A stretch of 64,000 bases of DNA from Pacificispira sp965223125 (GTDB lineage: Bacteria > Pseudomonadota > Alphaproteobacteria > UBA8366 > Aestuariispiraceae). The translations under genes were made by a program, and so were the position numbers. Each line of letters starts with the position of its first letter. Within the stretch, counting starts at the first letter, position 1. Of the stretch, positions 43,981 through 52,504 are shown piece after piece. The notes beneath the pieces were generated by a model. That model did no database searches. It had not been told where the DNA came from and saw only the letters and a list, made by a program, of their open reading frames with translations. The DNA lies in contig OZ244984.1 of assembly GCA_965223125.1 (NCBI GenBank), positions 3,844,001 to 3,908,000 of the forward strand, written 5' to 3'.

Positions 43981-45516
43981 TCAGCCAATCCGTTGCGGAT
44001 CTCTGTCGATTCCAGGCCGAAGCCGCAAACCGTGTCGAATATTCCGGAAATCCAGCGATCCGGGATCGGCATAGACTGGGCCGGGTGCCGCAACGGTCAA
44101 TACAGCACGGGCGATGGGGGCGAAGTCAGCCCGGAAATGGACCGAGCTTTTCAGTACCAGAATGCCAACCTCCGCTGGATCAATACCGACATGACGGAAC
44201 ATTGATTTGTCGCCCGCCTGTTCCGGGCGGGACGCGACGACAATATCGATTCCGTCCTTATGAAGCCGCGCATAAGGCCCCATCTGATAGCGCGCGCCGC
44301 CCCACATCGGCCCGGTTCCGACAAATTCACCCGAGCCCAGCGCACGAATTTCATAGCGACCTAACAGAGGACGATCCCCAGGGAACAGCTTGCCCCCGAT
44401 TTCGATATCCACATATGAATGTAGAGGCGCACGATGAGCGGCTTCGGCACTGTCAGGATCGTTGAAGACGCCGATCACGGCACCGCCGGGGACCTGCCCC
44501 GCCCTGCCTGCCAGCAAGGCGCGCAGTATGCCCGTCGTATCGCCTGGACCGCCGCCGCCGGGATTGTCCTGGGTATCAGCCAACACGACCGGTCCGCGAC
44601 CGGGAAGGCGCAACAGGCGCTTCGCCTCGTCCAGTGCCGACTCTGGAGTCCATATCCTGTCCCCAAACTGTGCCTCCCGCGCCAAAAGCTGATCCAACAG
44701 GGTCGAGGCCGCGCGGTCGGCGGATGCTTGGTTCGCGCCATAGGCAAGGATCCCCGGTCCAACTTCGGCAATGTCGGATAAAGGGAACCCCATCGCCAGT
44801 GCAACGGCATTCAGCCTGCGGTCGCCTGCGAGCAAGTCCGGCAGAACATCGCCATACAATGCCTTCGGTGCTGGAATATCAGTGCAGCCGAAATTCAACG
44901 GGATCAGGAAATCGGGGCGCCGGAACGCCTTCGCCCACCGCCCACCACTTGCTATCATCGACAACAGATGACGCGCCGTGCGCCCACCGGTCTCCCCCAT
45001 ATCGACATGCGGATAGGTGCGATAGATATCCAGCACATCGGCATGGCGTACCATCGCTTCGGTCAGATTGGCATGCAGGTCCAGACTGACGGCGATTGGC
45101 AAATCAGGTCCGACCAACGCGCGGATGCGGCGCAACAACTCCCCTTCCCCATCTTGAAAATGGGTGCAGACCATCGCGCCATGCAGATCGAGATAGAGCC
45201 CGTCCAGTCCGGCCCTGATGGCAATGGCCAGATCCTCCAGCAGCATCGCCGATATCCGCTCAAAGGCATCTTCGGTGACATGGGCGGACGGCGTCGCCGC
45301 AGACCAGCAGAGGGGCACGATCTCCGCACCGGCCTGCCGCAGAACGGACACTGCGCCGGTGACGGGGATATGCACCCCCTCCACCGCCGCCAGCATCGTC
45401 TCCCCTCTGGACAGGCCGGGCCAGCCGCCCGCTTCCTCAAATTCCTTGAACCCTGCCCTCACAGGGGCGAACGTATTGGTCTCATGCTGAAACCCACCAA
45501 CGGCGATGCGGGGCAT
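43981..45516 (-). CDS. M81 family metallopeptidase (MlrC-like)
   Basis: The 511-residue protein resembles MlrC, the microcystin-degradation metallopeptidase. The N-terminal GGFQHETNTFAP, the DLHGAM and DLHANLT segments with conserved Asp/His, and the C-terminal MWGGARYQMGPYARL are family marks. Zinc binding is inferred from these. Most members outside microcystin degraders have no known substrate. I chose ATG 45516 because AGGGAAAG lies about nine bases upstream; the frame is open to 45603 but adds a non-conserved tail. It is divergent from the PhyH-like gene with 53 bases between starts, so the two may share control. Confidence 0.86.
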   Translation of the reverse strand: MPRIAVGGFQHETNTFAPVRAGFKEFEEAGGWPGLSRGETMLAAVEGVHIPVTGAVSVLRQAGAEIVPLCWSAATPSAHVTEDAFERISAMLLEDLAIAIRAGLDGLYLDLHGAMVCTHFQDGEGELLRRIRALVGPDLPIAVSLDLHANLTEAMVRHADVLDIYRTYPHVDMGETGGRTARHLLSMIASGGRWAKAFRRPDFLIPLNFGCTDIPAPKALYGDVLPDLLAGDRRLNAVALAMGFPLSDIAEVGPGILAYGANQASADRAASTLLDQLLAREAQFGDRIWTPESALDEAKRLLRLPGRGPVVLADTQDNPGGGGPGDTTGILRALLAGRAGQVPGGAVIGVFNDPDSAEAAHRAPLHSYVDIEIGGKLFPGDRPLLGRYEIRALGSGEFVGTGPMWGGARYQMGPYARLHKDGIDIVVASRPEQAGDKSMFRHVGIDPAEVGILVLKSSVHFRADFAPIARAVLTVAAPGPVYADPGSLDFRNIRHGLRLRPGIDRDPQRIG

Positions 45517-45569
45517 CCGATATCTTTCCCTGCTGTGATCCCGAACTGACGATACAAGGCGCCCCGCAA

Positions 45570-46427
45570 TTGCCGCAACCGCAACATCAATCTCCCCCCT
45601 CACCGGAACTGCACAGCTACCTGACGTCAGGATGGTGCCGGTTTCCGGTTGATCCCACCCTGCTGGACTGGATCGAGGCCACCGGTCCCGCGATCCGCAC
45701 CAGCATCGCCGATCCGGAGAATGCGAACTGGTGGCGTCATGGTGATACCTGGTTCGCCGGAGTCAATGTCCTGCCCAATGATGCGGATGGTGCCGTACCG
45801 GACGGAATGCCGCTCGGTGGGGTGGCCTGCGATTTCATCCGCAAAGTTTTGGGATACCCTGATCTGCCCTGGGATCGGGCACAAGTTTCCGTCTGCCATC
45901 CGGGCTATCCAAAGCCGATGGCCGGGGAAAGTCCCGCCGTCTACCGTTTCCGCCGAGACCGCGACGCCGCGCATATCGACGGGTTGGCAAAAGAAGGGCC
46001 GGATCGACGGCGGTTTCTGCGTGAATATCACGGCTTCGTCCTCGGTATTCCCGTCACGCGGTATTCAGGGGGTGCGGCACCGCTGTCGCTCTGGGAAGGG
46101 TCTCACAACATTGTGCGGACCTGGCTGTGCAAGACCTTTCACGATATTCCCCCCGATGAATGGGGAACTGTCGACCTGACCGATTCCTATCAGTCCCTGC
46201 GGCGGGAGATCTTTGAGACCTGCCGCCGGATCACGATTTGCGCGGCACCGGGGGAAAGCTATATCCTGCATCGCCATATGCTGCATGGCATGGCCCCCTG
46301 GCAGGACGGAGCCACAGCGGAGCCGGAAGGCAGGGTGATTGTCTATTTCCGCCCCCCTGTCCCGGACCAACTGGCCTGGCTCGGCCACACCCGAACCGAC
46401 ATTTGTGATGGAACGCCACCCCTATGA
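45570..46427 (+). CDS. PhyH-like Fe(II)/2-oxoglutarate-type dioxygenase
   Basis: The 285-residue protein carries a His-x-Asp pair at His135/Asp137 (HIDG), a distal His at 239 (LHGMAPW) and an Arg at 255 (GRVIVYF) that would bind 2-oxoglutarate. This is the facial-triad arrangement of phytanoyl-CoA-dioxygenase-like enzymes, so hydroxylation of a small carbon substrate is the likely reaction. The start is TTG with AAGGCG upstream. Its stop overlaps the start of the next gene by 4 bases (ATGA), so the two are translationally coupled and should work together. Confidence 0.75.
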   Translation: MPQPQHQSPPSPELHSYLTSGWCRFPVDPTLLDWIEATGPAIRTSIADPENANWWRHGDTWFAGVNVLPNDADGAVPDGMPLGGVACDFIRKVLGYPDLPWDRAQVSVCHPGYPKPMAGESPAVYRFRRDRDAAHIDGLAKEGPDRRRFLREYHGFVLGIPVTRYSGGAAPLSLWEGSHNIVRTWLCKTFHDIPPDEWGTVDLTDSYQSLRREIFETCRRITICAAPGESYILHRHMLHGMAPWQDGATAEPEGRVIVYFRPPVPDQLAWLGHTRTDICDGTPPL

Positions 46428-47923
46428 TACAGCAGCCAGGCCTTCTGACCGGTTCCAGCCTCACCCCCGACAGTCTTGCCGCCCTGTCGGAAGGCATCAT
46501 GCCGATCACCCTGTCACAGGATGGCATGGGGCGGATCACGCAGGCCCGGAAAGTCGTGAACCACGCAGTCGCGCAGGGCATTCCGATCTATGGCGTCACC
46601 ACCGGGCTCGGCTCCCGCGCAACCGAAGCCCTGTCACCGGAGGCCTTGGCCGGATTTTCCGTCGAAACCCTTAACGGACGTGCCCATGCGCTGGGGCCGC
46701 CTCTTCCGGCCCTGCTGGTCCGGGCCACGATGATCGTACGGTTGAATACCATGCTGTCCGGCGCGTCCGGCGCTTCTCCGGCCATCGCCCGGCATCTGTT
46801 TGCCACGGTCAATGCCGGGCTGGTGCCTCAGGTCGGACGGTGGGGATCCATCGGCGCGGCGGATTTACTGCCGGGGGCCAGCCTGGCGCGGGCGATCATG
46901 GGCATAGGCGGTACCATGGCGATGCCGGATGGTACTCTCCTCCCCTCTTTGGAAGCACTCACAGCCGTCGATCTGACCCCACCCGCCCTGGGACCGAGGG
47001 ACGGGCTGGCGCTGGCCAACCATGCCTGTTTCAGTGCCGCCGCCGCAGCCCTGGCCGTGCGGGCCGCTGAGCGCAGCCTGCGGGCAGCCCTGTCCGCAAC
47101 CGCGCTGTCGCTGCTGGGCTTCCGGTCAAACCTGACACCCATTGATCCGGACGTTCTGACACTGAAACCGCATCGACACGACCAGCAGGCCGGAACTGAT
47201 CTGCTGACCCTGCTTCAGGGAGCCGATATCTGCGACCCCGCACAGGCGCGCCGCCTGCAGGATCCGCTGTCGCTGCGCAATGCGGTACAGGTCCTGGGAT
47301 CGGCACGGCAGGCGCTGGATCAGGCGGCTGAGACCGTGTCGGTGGAAATCAATGGGTCTAGCGACAATCCGGCGGTGCTGCTGCCGGAGGGGCGCATCGT
47401 TTCGACCGGGAACTATTTCACCCCGCATCTGACCCTGGCCTGCGAGACGCTGGCGCGCGCCCTTTCCGCGCTGGCAACACTGACCGTGGCGCGGATGGCG
47501 AAACTTTGTGCCGAACGGCTGAGCGGCCTGCCGCTCTATCTGGCCGATCCGGAAGTCGGAACCAACGGATTTGCCCCGATACTGAAACTGGCGGAATCGC
47601 TATTGGCTGAAATCCACCGCGCCGCAATGCCGCTGGCATCCTGGCCCAGCCTGAACGCCGACGGGGTGGAAGACGCCCTGACCCACTCCCTTTCCGCAGC
47701 GCTGACGCTCTCCGATCTTGTCGGACTGCTTAACCATCTGATCGCGCTGGAATGTCTGGTCGCCGCCCAGGCGATGGATCTGCGGGGAACGCCTGCCCCC
47801 GACAATCTGCGGAATTGTCATGACACGATCCGTGCCGCCAGCCCCCGCATCCGTGAAAGCCGCCCCTTGGGCGAGGATATCGAACGGATCGCTGCCCTGA
47901 TCGCAGTGGGCCGGATCGGCTGA
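46424..47923 (+). CDS. HAL/PAL/TAL-family aromatic amino acid lyase homologue lacking the MIO triad
   Basis: The 499-residue protein has the family fold signatures: YGVTTGLG with the catalytic Tyr near residue 52, QDPLSLRNAVQVLG, and NGSSDNPAVLL. At the place where active lyases have GSVGASGDLAPL it reads GSIGAADLLPG (residues 141-151), so the Ala-Ser-Gly tripeptide that cyclises to the MIO electrophile is missing and one residue is deleted. The late NADGVEDALTHS also differs from the usual SxNQEDHVS. It is probably not a standard histidine or phenylalanine ammonia-lyase. Coupling to a PhyH-like oxygenase suggests a modified-substrate reaction, or a sequence-diverged lyase or mutase clade. 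Confidence 0.75.
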   Translation: MIQQPGLLTGSSLTPDSLAALSEGIMPITLSQDGMGRITQARKVVNHAVAQGIPIYGVTTGLGSRATEALSPEALAGFSVETLNGRAHALGPPLPALLVRATMIVRLNTMLSGASGASPAIARHLFATVNAGLVPQVGRWGSIGAADLLPGASLARAIMGIGGTMAMPDGTLLPSLEALTAVDLTPPALGPRDGLALANHACFSAAAAALAVRAAERSLRAALSATALSLLGFRSNLTPIDPDVLTLKPHRHDQQAGTDLLTLLQGADICDPAQARRLQDPLSLRNAVQVLGSARQALDQAAETVSVEINGSSDNPAVLLPEGRIVSTGNYFTPHLTLACETLARALSALATLTVARMAKLCAERLSGLPLYLADPEVGTNGFAPILKLAESLLAEIHRAAMPLASWPSLNADGVEDALTHSLSAALTLSDLVGLLNHLIALECLVAAQAMDLRGTPAPDNLRNCHDTIRAASPRIRESRPLGEDIERIAALIAVGRIG

Positions 47924-47935
47924 CTTCAAATAGAT

Positions 47936-47963
47936 GCCCCCGCAGACCAGGGCCTGCGGGGGC
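47936..47963 (+). terminator. Candidate terminator after the lyase homologue
   Basis: A perfect 10-bp stem (GCCCCCGCAG at 47936-47945, CTGCGGGGGC at 47954-47963) with an 8-base loop starts 13 bases after the stop codon. No T-run follows, so intrinsic termination is likely but not certain. Confidence 0.5.
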
Positions 47964-48080
47964 GGGATCGTTGGAGCAACAACAACCCCTGACGCAGAGG
48001 CGAACCCCTGCCTTACAAAGATGAGGCCGGGGAGCGGTGAAAACAATCACCCGAAACCGAAATCAATAAAATTGCATGTA

Positions 48081-48110
48081 TTTTAGTCAATGAAATCACC
48101 ATGACTAAAA
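48081..48110. repeat. Perfect 9-bp inverted repeat upstream of urtA
   Basis: TTTTAGTCA at 48081-48089 and TGACTAAAA at 48102-48110 are exact reverse complements around a 12-base centre. They lie about 130-160 bases upstream of the sigma-54 promoter candidate, a distance typical for an enhancer-type activator site. The sequence is not the textbook NtrC site. Confidence 0.5.
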
Positions 48111-48239
48111 AATAGACAAACCGATCATTCTTCAACAGTTATTCGCGAACTGGAATGATGACAGGTTTATGACAAAAACCCATTGCGAAACAAATGGATA
48201 ACCCTCTGACGACCCGGTCGCTTTCCGTAAAGCACAGTC

Positions 48240-48255
48240 TGGTACGCTTGTTGCA
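48240..48255 (+). promoter_or_regulatory. Sigma-54 promoter of the urt operon
   Basis: The sequence TGGTACGCTTGTTGCA has the -24 GG (48241-48242) and -12 GC (48253-48254) with the correct spacing and matches the consensus TGGCACG-N4-TTGCA at all but one base. It lies about 50 bases upstream of the urtA ATG. This indicates RpoN-dependent, nitrogen-controlled expression. Confidence 0.75.
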
Positions 48256-48306
48256 GCGCAACATAACCGGAGCAACAACATCAACCCCAGACAAAAGAGG
48301 CTAAAG

Positions 48307-49599
48307 ATGACAAGTCGCATTCGTTCCCTTCTTGGGGCCGCAGCCGTTTCGAGCATGGTGCTCGCCGGTTTTTCGGCCCAGGCAATGGCCGAAACCATCA
48401 AGGTCGGCATCCTGCATTCCCTTTCCGGCACCATGGCGATCAGTGAAACCACACTGAAGGATGCCATGCTGATGCTCATCGAAGAGCAGAACAAGAAAGG
48501 CGGCGTGCTGGGCAAGATGCTGGAGCCCGTCGTGGTCGACCCGGCCTCTGACTGGCCGCTCTTCGCGGAAAAGGCGCGTGAGCTGATCTCCGTCAACGGC
48601 GTCGATGTCGTCTTTGGCTGCTGGACTTCGGTTTCACGCAAGTCGGTGCTGCCGGTCTTCGAAGAACTGAACAGCATCCTGTTCTACCCGGTTCAGTACG
48701 AAGGCGAGGAAAGCCAGCGTAACGTCTTCTATACCGGTGCCGCACCGAACCAGCAGGCCATTCCCGCCGTCGATTATCTGGCCGATGCTGAAGGCGTCGA
48801 GCGTTGGGTTCTGGCCGGAACCGACTATGTCTATCCGCGCACGACCAACAAGATCCTGGAAACCTATCTGCTGTCCAAGGGCGTGGCGGCAGAGGATATC
48901 ATGATCAACTATACACCGTTCGGGCATTCCGACTGGCAGACCATCGTTTCCGACATCAAGACCTTCGGGTCGGCAGGCAAGAAGACGGCGGTGGTTTCGA
49001 CCATCAACGGCGATGCCAATGTGCCGTTCTACAAGGAACTCGCCAACCAGGGCATCAAGGCCGAAGACATTCCAGTTGTCGCCTTCTCGGTCGGGGAAGA
49101 AGAACTGGCCGGTCTCGACACTGCGCCGCTGGTCGGCCATCTGGCCGCCTGGAACTATTTCATGGCCATCGACACGCCGGAAAATGCCGAGTTCATCACC
49201 AAGTGGAAAGCCTTCATCGGCGATGACAAGCGCGTCACCAATGACCCGATGGAAGCCCACTATATCGGCTTCAACATGTGGGTGAAGGCAGCGGAAGCGG
49301 CCGGGACGACGGCACCGGATGCGGTGATCGACAGTCTGGTCGGCGTATCCGTGCCGAACCTGACCGGCGGTTATTCGGCAATGATGCCGAACCACCACAT
49401 CACAAAACCGGTTTTGATCGGTGAAATCCAGGCCGATGGTCAGTTCGACACAGTCTGGCGCACACCGGGCCTCGTCCCCGGTGACGCCTGGTCCGACTTC
49501 CTGCCGGGCTCGATGGACCTGATTGCTGATTGGCGGGCCCCGATGTCCTGCGGCAACTTCAATACGAAGACCGGAACCTGCGGCGGCGAAGGCGGCTGA
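48307..49599 (+). CDS. urtA: Urea ABC transporter substrate-binding protein UrtA
   Basis: The 430-residue periplasmic protein captures urea (or short amides) for the UrtBCDE transporter. A signal peptide (residues 1-28, cleavage after AMA) precedes the mature start ETIKVGILHSLSGTM. The HSLSGTMAISETTLKDA segment and the VFGCWTSVSRKSVLPVFEE segment are typical of UrtA. It belongs to the branched-chain-amino-acid binding-protein family. The gene leads the operon, behind a sigma-54 promoter, and is separated from urtB by a stem-loop. Confidence 0.95.
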   Translation: MTSRIRSLLGAAAVSSMVLAGFSAQAMAETIKVGILHSLSGTMAISETTLKDAMLMLIEEQNKKGGVLGKMLEPVVVDPASDWPLFAEKARELISVNGVDVVFGCWTSVSRKSVLPVFEELNSILFYPVQYEGEESQRNVFYTGAAPNQQAIPAVDYLADAEGVERWVLAGTDYVYPRTTNKILETYLLSKGVAAEDIMINYTPFGHSDWQTIVSDIKTFGSAGKKTAVVSTINGDANVPFYKELANQGIKAEDIPVVAFSVGEEELAGLDTAPLVGHLAAWNYFMAIDTPENAEFITKWKAFIGDDKRVTNDPMEAHYIGFNMWVKAAEAAGTTAPDAVIDSLVGVSVPNLTGGYSAMMPNHHITKPVLIGEIQADGQFDTVWRTPGLVPGDAWSDFLPGSMDLIADWRAPMSCGNFNTKTGTCGGEGG

Positions 49600-49616
49600 G
49601 GGTAGACCTGACGGAT

Positions 49617-49650
49617 CGTCGGGGGCGATGGATCACCATGGCCCCCGACG
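49617..49650 (+). terminator. Stem-loop in the urtA-urtB gap
   Basis: A 10-bp perfect stem (CGTCGGGGGC at 49617-49626, GCCCCCGACG at 49641-49650) continues inward, after one G-G mismatch, with ATGG/CCAT around an ATCA loop. No T-run follows, so it is more likely a partial terminator or a 3' end stabiliser of the urtA mRNA than a full stop. Confidence 0.55.
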
Positions 49651-49717
49651 CCTCCAGGCTCGAAGCATTCTCCTAGACTGAATATATCCGTTTTCTTCAC
49701 GCGGCCCCTTCCCAGAG

Positions 49718-51352
49718 ATGGATTCCGTCATGAAGCATGGCATTCGTTTGTTCATAAGCGCCGCCGCCCTGATCCTGCTCTTGGGTCTCCCCGGCGCGCA
49801 GGCAGCAGAAGACCCCGATCTTTCCAGCAAGATTTCTGCCCTGGCCGATGGCAGTTTCGGCGAGCGGGCCGACGCGATCCAGGCAATCGCCGCGACACGG
49901 GACTCCCGCGCGGTACCCGCCCTCGAAGCGCTTGCGGAAGGTCTTCTCTATATCCGCAAATCCGACAAGGCCGTTGTGATCGGTACGGTCAAATCCGGCA
50001 GCCTGACCGCCAGCGATCCCGTCAGCAGCGAGATACTGGGAGAAGCCCCGGAAGCTGCCTTTGACAAGATCAAGGTCAACAACCGCCTGCGCCGGGAAAT
50101 ACGGTCGGCCCTGGGTGCCCTGACCCTGCTGTCCGATAATCCTGCGACCCGCCGTTTTGCAGCGGAATCGATCTTCAAGTCGAAGGACGCCAATGCCATC
50201 GAGATGCTGGACGCGGCCATCGCGCAGGAAACGGATGATGGTATCCGCACAGTGATGCTGGAAGCCCGCGCAGCAGCGGTTCTGAATTCTGCGATGGATG
50301 TGGATGAGAAACAGGCTGCTGTTGTGCTGATGGCGGCGCGCGCGGATCAGGCGGCGCTGGCGGTCCTGTCCGGTGCTCAAGGCACGACGGAAGGTGCACT
50401 GCTGGAGGAGATCGAGCGCAGCATCCGGGTGATCGAGAAGAACCTGGCAATGTGGAACATGGCGCAGAATGCCTGGTATGGAATCTCGCTTGGTTCGGTA
50501 CTGCTGCTGGCGGCAATTGGGCTTGCGATCACCTTCGGCGTGATGGGCGTCATCAACATGGCGCATGGCGAAATGGTGATGCTGGGTGCCTATACGACTT
50601 TCGTGGTGCAGGACATCATCCGCACATCGATGCCAGGCCTGTTCGACTATTCGCTACTGATCGCACTGCCGCTGGCCTTCCTCGTTGCGGGCGGGGTCGG
50701 TGTCCTGATTGAACGCGGCGTGATCCGCTGGCTTTACGGTCGCCCGCTGGAGACATTGCTTGCCACCTGGGGTCTGGCACTGCTGCTGCAACAGACCGTG
50801 CGCAGCATATTCGGCCCGACGAATCGGGAGGTCGGAACGCCGGACTTCCTGTCGGGTGCGTTTCAACTCGGCCATATGACAATCACCTATAACCGGCTTG
50901 CCATCGTGATCTTCTCGCTGGTCGTGCTGGCGGTGCTGATGCTGGTGTTGCGCAAGACTTCCTTCGGTCTGCGGATGCGGGCGGTGACGCAAAACCGCCG
51001 CATGGCGAATTCCATGGGGATCAAGACCAACTGGATCGATGCCGCCACCTTCGGCCTTGGTTCCGGCATTGCTGGGATCGCCGGGGTGGCGCTGAGCCAG
51101 ATCGACAATGTCAGCCCCAATCTGGGTCAGTCCTATATCATCGACAGTTTCCTGGTCGTCGTTTTCGGCGGCGTCGGTAACCTCTGGGGAACGCTGGTCG
51201 GTGCGATGACGCTGGGCATCGCCAACAAGTTCCTGGAGCCCTATGCGGGCGCGGTGCTGGGCAAGATCCTGCTGCTGGTCTTCATCATCCTGTTCATCCA
51301 GAAGCGCCCGCGTGGCATGTTCGCGCTCAAGGGCCGGGCGGTGGAATCATGA
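49718..51352 (+). CDS. urtB: Urea ABC transporter permease UrtB
   Basis: The 544-residue protein has a signal-like N-terminus (about residues 9-29), a periplasmic helical region (about 30-240) and a LivH-type permease domain (about 250-540) with about eight membrane segments. SLGSVLLLAAIGLAITFGVMG and AHGEMVMLGAYT are typical. The long N-terminal region is normal for UrtB. A second in-frame ATG at 49730 is a possible start. Its stop overlaps the urtC start by 4 bases. Confidence 0.94.
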   Translation: MDSVMKHGIRLFISAAALILLLGLPGAQAAEDPDLSSKISALADGSFGERADAIQAIAATRDSRAVPALEALAEGLLYIRKSDKAVVIGTVKSGSLTASDPVSSEILGEAPEAAFDKIKVNNRLRREIRSALGALTLLSDNPATRRFAAESIFKSKDANAIEMLDAAIAQETDDGIRTVMLEARAAAVLNSAMDVDEKQAAVVLMAARADQAALAVLSGAQGTTEGALLEEIERSIRVIEKNLAMWNMAQNAWYGISLGSVLLLAAIGLAITFGVMGVINMAHGEMVMLGAYTTFVVQDIIRTSMPGLFDYSLLIALPLAFLVAGGVGVLIERGVIRWLYGRPLETLLATWGLALLLQQTVRSIFGPTNREVGTPDFLSGAFQLGHMTITYNRLAIVIFSLVVLAVLMLVLRKTSFGLRMRAVTQNRRMANSMGIKTNWIDAATFGLGSGIAGIAGVALSQIDNVSPNLGQSYIIDSFLVVVFGGVGNLWGTLVGAMTLGIANKFLEPYAGAVLGKILLLVFIILFIQKRPRGMFALKGRAVES

Positions 51353-52503
51353 TCTCCCGCTTCCTACTGCGCGGTCTCGATGGCAAGCTAACCGGCGTCC
51401 TGATCGGAACCCTGATCGTCACCCTTCTGATTGCATTGGGCAATCTGGCGGTACCACAAGGCTCCCCCTTCCATGTGCCGACCTATATCGTCTCCCTGTT
51501 TGGAAAATATCTCTGCTATGCGCTGCTGGCGCTCTCGGTCGATCTTGTCTGGGGGTTCGCGGGCGTGCTGTCACTGGGCCATGGCGCGTTCTTCGCGCTG
51601 GGCGGCTATGCGATGGGCATGTATCTGATGCGCCAGATCGGGACGCGGGGCGTCTATGCGCATCCGGAACTGCCGGATTTCATGGTCTTCCTGAACTGGC
51701 AGGAACTCCCCTGGTACTGGTACGGATTCGACATGTTCTGGTTCGCCGCGATCATGGTGGTTCTGGCCCCGTCGCTGCTGGCCTTCGTCTTCGGCTGGCT
51801 GGCCTTCCGATCGCGGGTGACCGGCGTCTATCTGTCGATCATCACCCAGGCGATGACCTTCGCCCTGCTGCTCGCCTTCTTCCGCAACGATATGGGTTTC
51901 GGCGGCAATAACGGCCTGACCGATTTCAAGGAAATCCTGGGCTTCAACATCCAGGCCGATGCGACACGGGTCGGACTGTTCGCAGCAACCGCCTTCGTCC
52001 TGATGCTGGGTCTGGTGATCTGCAAGGCGGTGGTCTCCTCCAAGCTCGGCATGGTGCTGGTCGCGGTGCGCGATGCGGAAAGCCGCACCCGGTTCCTCGG
52101 CTACCGGGTTGAACATTACAAGCTGTTCGTCTGGACCCTGTCGGCTGCGCTGGCGGGGGTTGCGGGGGCGCTTTATGTGCCGCAGGTCGGGATCATAAAT
52201 CCCGGTGAATTTGCTCCGGCGAACTCCATCGAAATGGTGATCTGGGTCGCGGTTGGCGGACGTGGAACGCTCTATGGGCCAATCATCGGGGCGATCCTGG
52301 TCAACGCAGCGAAGACCTATTTCACCGGGGCGCTTCCGGAAATCTGGCTCTTCGCGCTGGGGGCGCTGTTTGTCGGGGTGACCCTGTTCCTGCCCAAGGG
52401 CGTGTTGGGTGCCTATGGCATGCTGCGCCGCAAGCTGGCCTCCCGTAAGGCGCTGGCCGACTCCCGCCCCAATCAAACCACCAACCCGGCGGAGGCCGAC
52501 TGA
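51349..52503 (+). CDS. urtC: Urea ABC transporter permease UrtC
   Basis: The 384-residue LivM-type permease pairs with UrtB to form the urea channel in the inner membrane. Recognisable segments are LVWGFAGVLSLGHGAFFALGGYAMG, GVYLSIITQAMT and GFGGNNGLTDF, plus ESRTRFLGYRVEHYKLFVWTL. It overlaps urtB by 4 bases and ends 1 base before the urtD start. Confidence 0.95.
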   Translation: MISRFLLRGLDGKLTGVLIGTLIVTLLIALGNLAVPQGSPFHVPTYIVSLFGKYLCYALLALSVDLVWGFAGVLSLGHGAFFALGGYAMGMYLMRQIGTRGVYAHPELPDFMVFLNWQELPWYWYGFDMFWFAAIMVVLAPSLLAFVFGWLAFRSRVTGVYLSIITQAMTFALLLAFFRNDMGFGGNNGLTDFKEILGFNIQADATRVGLFAATAFVLMLGLVICKAVVSSKLGMVLVAVRDAESRTRFLGYRVEHYKLFVWTLSAALAGVAGALYVPQVGIINPGEFAPANSIEMVIWVAVGGRGTLYGPIIGAILVNAAKTYFTGALPEIWLFALGALFVGVTLFLPKGVLGAYGMLRRKLASRKALADSRPNQTTNPAEAD

Positions 52504-52504
52504 C

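Noticed and set aside
46755..46785. Ala-Ser-Gly in the lyase homologue read as a possible MIO site
   Set aside because: It lies in the N-terminal SGASGASPAIARHL segment, about 30 residues before the GSIGAADLL site, and matches the conserved G-x-S-G region of other lyases, not the MIO loop.
47924..48306. A small gene in the gap between the lyase homologue and urtA
   Set aside because: No frame with a start, ribosome site or family pattern was found; the gap is explained by the hairpin, the inverted repeat and the promoter.
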